Source: Methanomassiliicoccales archaeon (GTDB taxonomy: Archaea > Thermoplasmatota > Thermoplasmata > Methanomassiliicoccales > Methanomethylophilaceae). From it: a stretch of DNA of 6,132 bases. The notes below the pieces were generated by a model. That model was not told where the DNA came from. It saw nothing but the letters and a program-made list of their open reading frames with translations, and did no database searches. Numbering within the stretch: position 1 is the stretch's first letter; each line of letters begins with the position of its first letter. The stretch spans positions 1 to 6,132 of the forward strand of contig CAAFZG010000072.1 of the NCBI GenBank assembly GCA_900767505.1, given 5' to 3'. Shown in pieces: positions 1 to 4,678 of this stretch. The position numbers were made by a program, and so were the translations under genes.

Positions 1-1
1 C

Positions 2-1750
2 CCCAAGCTGGTCGACGCCAAGAAGCAGGTCTACAAGGACGGCTACCACATGGGCAGGATGAAGGCCGTCTGCGGCCCCTACGCAGGAATGCGTGTGGAG
101 GAGGCCAAGGACAAGATGAAGCAGGCCATGATCGATGCCGGAGAGGCAGAGGTCTTCCACGATCTCACGGAAGAGGTCGTCTGCAGGTGCGGCCGCAGGG
201 TCCACATCAGGAGGATCGACGACCAGTGGTTCATCAACTATGCCGATCCCGAGCTCACCAGGATAACGGACGAGCACTGCAACACCATGAACATCATCCC
301 CTCGGAGTACGCAGACAACGTCCACGGCGTCCTCGACTGGTTCAGGGAGAGGGCATGCGCAAGGCTCGGAAACTGGCTCGGAACAAGGTTCCCCTTCGAC
401 GAGAAGTGGATCATCGAGGCCATCTCGGACTCTACTCTCTATCCACTGTACTACACGATCTCCCTCTACGCCAACTCCAAGCAGATCCTTCCCGAGCAGA
501 TGACGGAGTCGTTCTTCGACTACGTCGCGCTGGGCGAGGGGAACATCTCCGATGTTGCTGCCGAAACCGGCATCGACGAGGCCCTTCTGGACAAGATCAG
601 GAAGGATGTCCTCTACTGGTATCCCCTGGACATCAATCTCGGCGGAAAAGAGCACATGACCGTGCACTTCCCCGTGTTCCTGTTCAACCATGCCGCCATC
701 CTCCCCGAGGAGATGCGCCCCAAGGGCATCATCGTGAACTGGTACGTCACCGGGAAGAACAGCGACAAGATCTCCAAATCCAAGGGAGGCGCACAGCCCA
801 TCCCAGGAGCCGCCGCCAAGTTCGGTGTGGACGCAATGAGGCTGTACTACGCCCACGTCGCATCCATGTTCGTGGATGTGGAGTGGTCCGAGGACACAGT
901 GCTCACATACCGCCAGAGGGTCGACAGGATCTTCGGCGCCGTCCAGGACCTCATCGCATCCGAGTCCGACTCCCCGAAGGGAGAGATGGACGCATGGCTG
1001 CTCTCCAGGTTCAACACGCACCTCAACGAGATCCGCGATGCCATGGACAAGTACGACCTGAGGCAGATGACCACGGTCGTCTACTTCGATATGTACAACG
1101 ACATCAAGTGGTACTCCAGGCGCGGAGGCTCCAACAGGGACACCATCGCCGCCGCACTGAGGATATGGATCCAGGCGATGATGCCCGTCACCCCCCACAC
1201 CGCCGAAGAGCTGTGGGAGTCCGCGGGATTCGAAGGAATGGTGTCCTCCGGACAGCTTTCCGAAGCCGACGCATCCGCCATCTCCGCTTCCTCCGAGTAT
1301 GGGGAGAACCTCATCCGCGACATCATGTCCGACATCGTCGAGATCAGGAAGATCGCCGGAATCGAGCCGAAGAGGATCGTCCTCTACACCTCCGCCGAAT
1401 GGAAGAGGGAGGTCATGAGGAAGGGTGCCGCGATGATGGCCGAGGGCAAGCTCACAGTGCCCGACCTCACCAAGGCATGCATGTCCGAAGAATCCATCAA
1501 GAAGAACGGAAAGGCCGCCTCCGAACTTGCGAAGAAGGTCGCCATCGAGTTCCCCAGGTCCACACCCGAGGCCAAGCGCCCCGTGTATGAGACGGATGAG
1601 TTCGCGCTGCTCCAGTCTGCGAAATCCTTCCTGTCCGACGAGACCGGACTCGAGGTCGAGGTCCTCTCCGCTGATGCCCAGGACCTCTACGACCCGCAGA
1701 ACAAGGCCCGTGCCGCATCGCCCGGAAGGCCCGCCATCTTCCTGGAGTGA
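2..1750 (+). CDS. leuS: Leucyl-tRNA synthetase, archaeal type, C-terminal part (5' truncated by window)
   Basis: This class Ia aminoacyl-tRNA synthetase charges tRNA-Leu with leucine in the cytoplasm. The reading frame is open from base 2 and encodes 582 residues before TGA at 1748-1750. Full archaeal LeuRS is about 900-970 residues, so the HIGH motif and most of the editing domain lie upstream of the window. Visible landmarks in order: CRCG followed by DQWF (about 181-240), LGTRFPFD and the class Ia segment SDSTLYPLYYTI (about 385-460), FNHAAILPEE (about 685-715), the catalytic KMSKS loop as KISKS at 767-781, then FGVDAMRLYYAH (820-855) and a helical anticodon-binding region with MMPVTPHTAEELW (about 1180-1220). 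The loop reads KISKSKGG rather than the commoner KMSKSKGN. The C-terminal domain is divergent but uninterrupted. The codon after the stop begins the next gene's signal region, so leuS probably leads an operon. Identity is secure; the truncation is purely a window effect. Confidence 0.95.
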   Translation, partial: PKLVDAKKQVYKDGYHMGRMKAVCGPYAGMRVEEAKDKMKQAMIDAGEAEVFHDLTEEVVCRCGRRVHIRRIDDQWFINYADPELTRITDEHCNTMNIIPSEYADNVHGVLDWFRERACARLGNWLGTRFPFDEKWIIEAISDSTLYPLYYTISLYANSKQILPEQMTESFFDYVALGEGNISDVAAETGIDEALLDKIRKDVLYWYPLDINLGGKEHMTVHFPVFLFNHAAILPEEMRPKGIIVNWYVTGKNSDKISKSKGGAQPIPGAAAKFGVDAMRLYYAHVASMFVDVEWSEDTVLTYRQRVDRIFGAVQDLIASESDSPKGEMDAWLLSRFNTHLNEIRDAMDKYDLRQMTTVVYFDMYNDIKWYSRRGGSNRDTIAAALRIWIQAMMPVTPHTAEELWESAGFEGMVSSGQLSEADASAISASSEYGENLIRDIMSDIVEIRKIAGIEPKRIVLYTSAEWKREVMRKGAAMMAEGKLTVPDLTKACMSEESIKKNGKAASELAKKVAIEFPRSTPEAKRPVYETDEFALLQSAKSFLSDETGLEVEVLSADAQDLYDPQNKARAASPGRPAIFLE

Positions 1751-1752
1751 CG
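1744..1752 (+). promoter_or_regulatory. Ribosome binding site GGAG overlapping the leuS stop, for the nitroreductase
   Basis: GGAG at 1744-1747 runs straight into the leuS stop (GGAGTGA) and stands 5 nt before ATG 1753. A GTG at 1747 is also in frame but has no ribosome binding site in front of it. This decides for ATG 1753. GGAGTGA resembles the GGAGGTGA that pairs with the archaeal 16S rRNA 3' end. The overlap with the stop codon suggests that ribosomes ending leuS restart here. Confidence 0.6.
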
Positions 1753-2214
1753 ATGTCGTTCCTGGACATAGCCGGTTCCCGGAGAAGCTGCAGACGCTTC
1801 TCCGACGTCCCCCTTTCCGAGGACGAGATCGCATCGATCATGGAGGCCGGCCGTCTGGCCCCCTCATCCAGGGGGCTGGACGATGTCCGTCTCATCCCTG
1901 TGTCCGACACAGGTCTCATAAGACGTCTGGCGCTGTGCAGGGATTCGTCCACAACGGCGTTGGAGACCGCCACGTTCGCGGTCATCGTCGCGGCCGATCC
2001 GAAGATCTGCGACGTATGGATCGAGGATGCTTCCATCGCATCGATAATGATGCAGCTCGAGGCCGAGGACCTCGGTCTGGGAAGCTGCTGGATACAGATC
2101 AGGAGCAGGTTCTCCGGAGACACCCCATCAAGCGAGATGGTGATCCGTCAGGCATCCCTGGACCCCGGACTCAATGTCCTCTCGATCGTGGCATTCGGGG
2201 TGAAGAAGGAGTGA
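1753..2214 (+). CDS. Short nitroreductase-family FMN protein
   Basis: The 153-residue product resembles the nitroreductase family, cytoplasmic FMN-dependent homodimers that reduce varied substrates with NAD(P)H. Visible blocks: the N-terminal FMN phosphate-binding segment SRRSCRRF (residues 9-16), VPLSEDEIASIMEAGRLAPSSRG (19-41), the central strand ATFAVIVAADP (73-83), the long helix DASIASIMMQLEAEDLGLGSCW (92-113), and the closing strand VLSIVAFGVKK (142-152). In many relatives APS is followed by an N-x-Q-P-W-x-F/I pattern; here it is SRGLDDVRLIPV, so the usual Gln-Pro-Trp is absent. At 153 residues it is on the short side and ends right after the final strand, lacking the C-terminal arm of longer members. 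It lies 2 bp after leuS and overlaps the next start by 4 bp (GTGA). The real substrate cannot be told from sequence. Family assignment is good; catalytic activity is uncertain. Confidence 0.82.
   Translation: MSFLDIAGSRRSCRRFSDVPLSEDEIASIMEAGRLAPSSRGLDDVRLIPVSDTGLIRRLALCRDSSTTALETATFAVIVAADPKICDVWIEDASIASIMMQLEAEDLGLGSCWIQIRSRFSGDTPSSEMVIRQASLDPGLNVLSIVAFGVKKE
1897..1913. repeat. Perfect inverted repeat inside the nitroreductase gene
   Basis: CCTGTGTCCGACACAGG has two perfect 7-base arms around CCG and would form a tight hairpin in the mRNA. It encodes the residues PVSDTG, so it may be a by-product of codon choice. No T-run follows, so it is not a recognisable terminator. Confidence 0.5.
2197..2203 (+). 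promoter_or_regulatory. Ribosome binding site GGGGTGA for the acetyltransferase GTG start
   Basis: GGGGTGA ends 7 nt before GTG 2211 and matches the GGTGA half of the archaeal consensus, which favours GTG 2211 as start. A competing arrangement exists: GGAG at 2208-2211 sits 5 nt before CTG 2217, the same geometry as the GGAG/ATG pair at 1744-1755. CTG starts are rare, so GTG 2211 is preferred. Confidence 0.5.
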
Positions 2215-2711
2215 CCCTGACCGTAAGACGTCCGCAGACGGATGAACTGTCGCGTCTGAGGATGCTTTACGAATCATCCTTCCCGGAATCGGAGAGGTTC
2301 GATTTCGACAAACTTCTGCGTCAGACAGACGATACCAACGGTTTCCGTGTCATATGCGACGACGGGTTCTGCGGTCTTACGTATCTTGTGTATTCCGGCG
2401 CAGGCCTTTTCATCCTCTATCTTGCGGTATCGCCCGAACGCCGCAACGCTGGCATCGGTTCCCAGGTACTGACAAAACTCAAATCAGAGAATCCCGGGAT
2501 GTGCATATTCCTCAACGTGGAGCCGCCGGAAGGCGACGACATCGAGATCAGGAAGCGCAGGATCGGCTTCTACGAACGCAACGGATTCTCATCCAACGGT
2601 CTGATAACCACTCCGGACGGGGAAAGATACGAACTGCTGTCGTTCGGCGGCAGACCCGAGCCGGAGAAGATCGGCGATTTCTTCGAATCTCTGGGCAGAA
2701 CGGTCGAATGA
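2211..2711 (+). CDS. GNAT-family N-acetyltransferase
   Basis: The 166-residue protein has the GNAT fold signature and should transfer an acetyl group from acetyl-CoA to an amine; the acceptor is unknown. The acetyl-CoA pyrophosphate loop is motif A, LYLAVSPERRNAGIGSQVL (residues 69-87), with the R-x-x-G-x-G pattern at Arg78-Gly83. Motif B is RRIGFYERNGF (116-126), including the Tyr-Glu-Arg-Asn-Gly-Phe block shared by many family members. Before it stands LNVEPPEGDDIEIRKR (101-116), which probably forms the edge strand and acceptor site. The start is GTG 2211, supported by the site at 2197-2203; no ATG occurs until well inside the conserved N-terminal region. It overlaps the nitroreductase stop by 4 bp, consistent with coupled translation. 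It ends 2 bp short of the converging ubiX stop. Family certain, substrate not. Confidence 0.88.
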   Translation: MTLTVRRPQTDELSRLRMLYESSFPESERFDFDKLLRQTDDTNGFRVICDDGFCGLTYLVYSGAGLFILYLAVSPERRNAGIGSQVLTKLKSENPGMCIFLNVEPPEGDDIEIRKRRIGFYERNGFSSNGLITTPDGERYELLSFGGRPEPEKIGDFFESLGRTVE

Positions 2712-2713
2712 CC

Positions 2714-3271
2714 TCATTCCCATCTCTTGTAGAGGTCGTGCTCCACTCCGGCCTGGTCCAGTGCGCGTCCGACGACTATATCCACGATATCATCGACGGT
2801 CTCCGGCCTGGGATAGAATCCGGGGTTGGCATCCATTATCGTCACTCCGAGCCTTGCGAGTTTGAGTTCGTTCTCGAGCATTATCGCGCTCTTCGGGGTC
2901 TCTCTGATGACGAGGACGAGCTTGCGCCTCTCCTTGATGCACACGGCCACCGCTCTGGAGATCAGGGTGTCTCCGATACCGCAGGCGAATTTGGCCACGG
3001 ATGATTCGGAGCACGGGGCGACGAACATCGCGTCGTAACGGAAGCTGCCTGAGGCTATGGAGGCGAACATCTGCTCATCGTCATAGACGACGTCGGCCAT
3101 CTTGGCAACGTCCTCCACCGAATAGCCTGTTTCCTCGGGTATTATGGCCTTGGCATACTTGGACATCACAAGGATCTTCTCTCCGGGAAGCTCCTGGAGA
3201 AGCCTGATCCCGTAGATTGCCCCGGATGCTCCCGTTATCGCGACTACGAATCTCACATCCGGGGTAATCAT
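2714..3271 (-). CDS. ubiX: Flavin prenyltransferase UbiX
   Basis: UbiX attaches a dimethylallyl group to reduced FMN, making prenylated FMN, the cofactor of UbiD-type decarboxylases. From the GTG at 3256 the protein would be 180 residues; from the ATG at 3271 it is 185. Numbering from GTG: the nucleotide-binding TGASGAIYG (8-16), the APCS motif (80-83), KERRKLVLVIRETP (108-121) with the conserved Lys and Arg-Glu, NPGFYPRPET (144-153), VGR (162-164) and the family-typical ending GVEHDLYKRW (170-179). The Tyr of GFY and Arg of VGR match residues that contact the isoprenyl phosphate in characterised UbiX. The ATG has no ribosome binding site and lies 6 bp from a TATA-like element, and relatives begin with the segment starting at the GTG, so the shorter form is a serious alternative. 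No ubiD lies in the window. In archaea a known prenyl-FMN user is the anhydromevalonate phosphate decarboxylase of the modified mevalonate pathway; that link here is inference. Confidence 0.95.
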   Translation of the reverse strand: MITPDVRFVVAITGASGAIYGIRLLQELPGEKILVMSKYAKAIIPEETGYSVEDVAKMADVVYDDEQMFASIASGSFRYDAMFVAPCSESSVAKFACGIGDTLISRAVAVCIKERRKLVLVIRETPKSAIMLENELKLARLGVTIMDANPGFYPRPETVDDIVDIVVGRALDQAGVEHDLYKRWE

Positions 3272-3276
3272 GTGGG

Positions 3277-3285
3277 CTTATAAAG
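3277..3285 (-). promoter_or_regulatory. TATA-like element CTTTATAAG for ubiX
   Basis: CTTTATAAG, read on the minus strand, lies in the 19-bp gap between the phoU stop and the annotated ubiX ATG. Its centre (3281) is 25 bp from GTG 3256, the usual archaeal TATA-to-start-site distance. If used, transcription would begin at or next to that GTG, giving a leaderless message independent of phoU. The upstream purine-rich BRE is poor, so confidence is moderate. Confidence 0.45.
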
Positions 3286-3290
3286 CGATA

Positions 3291-4313
3291 TCATTGGTCC
3301 ATGGCCGAGTTTATCGCTATCTCGGCGATGTCCATGGAGTATTCGGTGACCCTCTTGACGCTTCCCGCGATGAGTTCGACGGCCACAGCGGTCTTCTCAT
3401 CATTTATGGAGTCGCCGATATCCGCGATGGACTGCGACTGTCTTACCAGCTCTTCGCCGCGCTCGATGCATCTGTTCGCGGATTCCATGTCCCTGTTGGA
3501 CCATGTGGAGACGGAATCTGTGAAAAGCCTGACGGCTTCCCTGCCGGTGGCAAGGATCTTCTCGTCGAAGGTGGGGATCCCCCCGTTGATGATCGGGATC
3601 AGATTGGATGCCATGAGGACGGCATGGTCGCCGATCCTCTCTATCGACCTGCTTATGGTGGCGCAGCGGGAGATCTCGCAAAGGTCTATCCCCATCCTCC
3701 TGGAGATGGTGATGTCCTTCTGGTGGATGTTGACCTGCCTGGAGACCAGCCAATCGAGTCTGTCCACCTCCCTGTCCCTGTCCTGATAGTTCGTCAGAGA
3801 GGTGGTATCTCTGGCATCCAGAGAATCCAGGAGGTCGTTCAGCATGTTCCTGACGAGGACCTTCATCCTCTCGACGGATTTGGACGGCTTCATCTCCCTC
3901 TGGTCCATGAGGTCCTGTATCAGAAGGTGGTCGTCACTCTCCTCCATGATCTCCAGGCCGATGGCGGTCTGGGTGAACCTCGATGCTACATTGGCCACGG
4001 AACTGGGGATCTCCGTCTCGGAGACGAGTTTGATCGATGTGTGGCCTGCGATGTACGCACCGACAAGCTGCCTGTAGAGGAATTCGGGATTGTCCTGGCC
4101 GTCTGCGCAGATGACCTTGGTGGATCCCTCGAAAACGGATTTCTCGCCACCGGGATAGAGTACAAGGCTTCCGTCGGCCTGCGGCTGCAGTCCGACAGCA
4201 TCGTTCTTCTTCAATCCGACAGAGTCTGCCCATTCCTTGGGGAGGGTAATCATGAAAGACGAACCGCCCGTGATCTGAATCTTCCTTAGGTCCACTTTGG
4301 AATCATTGGCCAT
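3291..4313 (-). CDS. phoU: AbrB-PhoU fusion, phosphate uptake regulator
   Basis: The product joins an N-terminal SpoVT/AbrB-type DNA-binding domain (about residues 8-55, with RKIQITGGSSFMITLPKEWA and VGLKKNDAVGL) to an all-helical PhoU region (about 75-335). PhoU proteins sense the state of the Pst phosphate transporter and bind metal through E/D-x-x-x-D motifs; here DREVD (180-184), ERIGD (225-229, within the typical SIERIGDHA block) and EYSMD (324-328) are visible. In archaea the AbrB domain suggests that one protein both senses and binds DNA, though this is inferred. The gene is divergent from pstS across a 365-bp control region. From ATG 4313 it has 340 residues. That ATG has no ribosome binding site; GTG 4295 (codon 7), where family homology begins, is an alternative giving 334 residues. 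The stop is 19 bp before the ubiX ATG, so cotranscription is possible. The helical region is intact. Confidence 0.93.
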   Translation of the reverse strand: MANDSKVDLRKIQITGGSSFMITLPKEWADSVGLKKNDAVGLQPQADGSLVLYPGGEKSVFEGSTKVICADGQDNPEFLYRQLVGAYIAGHTSIKLVSETEIPSSVANVASRFTQTAIGLEIMEESDDHLLIQDLMDQREMKPSKSVERMKVLVRNMLNDLLDSLDARDTTSLTNYQDRDREVDRLDWLVSRQVNIHQKDITISRRMGIDLCEISRCATISRSIERIGDHAVLMASNLIPIINGGIPTFDEKILATGREAVRLFTDSVSTWSNRDMESANRCIERGEELVRQSQSIADIGDSINDEKTAVAVELIAGSVKRVTEYSMDIAEIAINSAMDQ

Positions 4314-4318
4314 TATGG

Positions 4319-4331
4319 ATATAAATCTTGT
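4319..4331 (-). promoter_or_regulatory. Promoter for phoU: BRE-like ACAAGA plus TTTATAT
   Basis: On the minus strand, purine-rich ACAAGA (4331-4326) is followed directly by TTTATAT (4325-4319), a good archaeal BRE/TATA pair. Its centre at 4322 is 27 bp from GTG 4295 but only 9 bp from ATG 4313. If it is the real promoter, the message starts near the GTG and cannot contain the ATG. A second TATA-like stretch (TATATAAT, 4346-4339) is spaced to serve the ATG instead. Confidence 0.5.
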
Positions 4332-4390
4332 ATGTGTATTATATATTTATCTATATTAACTATATATTTTATGTAAACTACCTATGCCCC

Positions 4391-4435
4391 TTTCAGAGAT
4401 ATGTTTCAGAATGACTTCGGAAAAGATTTCTGAAA
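4391..4435. repeat. TTTCAGA repeats, two direct and one inverted
   Basis: TTTCAGA occurs at 4391-4397 and 4404-4410, 13 bp apart, and its complement TCTGAAA at 4429-4435. The second and third copies form an 8-bp inverted repeat (TTTCAGAA 4404-4411, TTCTGAAA 4428-4435) around 16 bp. The arrangement suits either a multi-site operator or an RNA hairpin; sequence alone cannot separate them. Confidence 0.5.
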
Positions 4436-4455
4436 GATCGAAGTTTCTTCATGTT

Positions 4456-4470
4456 AGGTATACTATACCT
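4456..4470. promoter_or_regulatory. Candidate operator: perfect 15-bp palindrome
   Basis: AGGTATACTATACCT has two exact 7-bp arms around one central base. It lies 143 bp upstream of the phoU ATG and about 50 bp upstream of the first TATA box facing pstS. A short-arm, zero-loop palindrome suits a dimeric DNA-binding protein better than an RNA hairpin. The AbrB-PhoU protein next door is the obvious candidate ligand, but this is inference. Confidence 0.5.
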
Positions 4471-4519
4471 TTGTACTCTGTTTGTTTTATTTAAATAATG
4501 AAAGAAAAGTCTATTTTTC

Positions 4520-4529
4520 TTTATATAAT
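4520..4529 (+). promoter_or_regulatory. TATA box TTTATATAAT, candidate pstS promoter (distal)
   Basis: TTTATATA is a full match to the archaeal TATA consensus. Transcription would start near 4550, leaving a leader of about 130 nt before the pstS TTG. The bases just upstream are pyrimidine-rich, so there is no good BRE. Confidence 0.4.
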
Positions 4530-4546
4530 GGGGTTAAAATCCTTAT

Positions 4547-4560
4547 AAAGAGTTTATAAT
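4547..4560 (+). promoter_or_regulatory. BRE-like AAAGAG plus TTTATAAT, candidate pstS promoter (middle)
   Basis: AAAGAG-TTTATAAT combines a purine-rich BRE-like stretch with a good TATA box. The start would fall near 4582, giving a leader of about 97 nt. CCTTATAAAG at 4541-4550 overlaps it and is another weak candidate. With several boxes in a row, the true start cannot be chosen by eye. Confidence 0.4.
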
Positions 4561-4604
4561 GGATATGTATAATATCTATGAATATATAGAAAATATATAC
4601 ATAT

Positions 4605-4621
4605 ATATTGATATTGATATT
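4605..4621. repeat. Short period-6 tandem repeat (ATATTG)
   Basis: ATATTG is repeated almost three times (4605-4610, 4611-4616, then ATATT to 4621). It lies within a longer alternating A/T stretch (4564-4621) that should melt easily or bend. Too short to imply more than low-complexity promoter-proximal DNA. Confidence 0.5.
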
Positions 4622-4632
4622 ATTTCGACTAA

Positions 4633-4640
4633 CTATATAC
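4633..4640 (+). promoter_or_regulatory. TATA-like CTATATAC, candidate pstS promoter (proximal)
   Basis: Its centre is about 25 bp before 4662, which would place the transcript end just upstream of the ribosome binding site at 4665, giving a leader of only about 17 nt. The match to the consensus is weaker than for the distal boxes. Confidence 0.3.
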
Positions 4641-4664
4641 ACGGTTTCCGAGTACACGGATATC

Positions 4665-4670
4665 GAGGTG
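4665..4670 (+). promoter_or_regulatory. Ribosome binding site GAGGTG deciding the pstS TTG start
   Basis: GAGGTG pairs fully with the archaeal anti-Shine-Dalgarno CACCTC and ends 8 nt before TTG 4679. This fixes the start at TTG and rejects the longer frame from ATG 4559, which would run through A/T-rich repeats. Confidence 0.8.
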
Positions 4671-4678
4671 CAAAAACC

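Larger units (their letters stand above)
4314..4678. other. Divergent phoU/pstS control region
   Basis: This 365-bp stretch contains no convincing gene. By hand count 4321-4380 is about 13% GC, 4381-4480 about 37%, and 4481-4640 about 18%, so a distinct block sits between two AT-rich arms. The block carries a 15-bp palindrome and TTTCAGA repeats. The right arm carries several TATA boxes directed at pstS and a short period-6 repeat. The 10-mer TAACTATATA occurs twice, at 4357-4366 and 4630-4639. No tRNA, riboswitch class or terminator was recognised. Confidence 0.7.

Noticed and set aside
187..1590. 467-codon frame overlapping leuS on the same strand
   Set aside because: Arg/His/Pro-rich product typical of a frame-shifted reading of GC-rich DNA; leuS is clearly the real gene.
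1897..1913. Hairpin in the nitroreductase gene as a terminator or attenuator
   Set aside because: No T-run follows and archaeal termination does not usually rely on hairpins; the coding sequence continues intact.
1497..2123. 208-codon antisense frame across the leuS/nitroreductase junction
   Set aside because: Crosses two real genes on the other strand and shows no family resemblance.
3270..4289. 339-codon frame antisense to phoU
   Set aside because: Mirror of phoU codon bias, no recognisable domain, no ribosome binding site; the AbrB-PhoU reading is unambiguous.
4384..4494. A 36-codon reading frame (MPLSEICFRMTSEK...) in the control region
   Set aside because: No ribosome binding site, codon use unlike the GC-ending codons of neighbours, and it runs through the palindrome and repeats. 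A leaderless start is conceivable but unsupported.
4559..4678. 5' extension of pstS from ATG 4559
   Set aside because: Low-complexity A/T-derived residues, no ribosome binding site at 4559, and a strong site in front of TTG 4679.
4550..4678. Riboswitch in the pstS leader
   Set aside because: No known aptamer pattern was recognised; the leader is mostly A/T repeats and has only a 4-bp TCCG/CGGA stem at 4647-4660.
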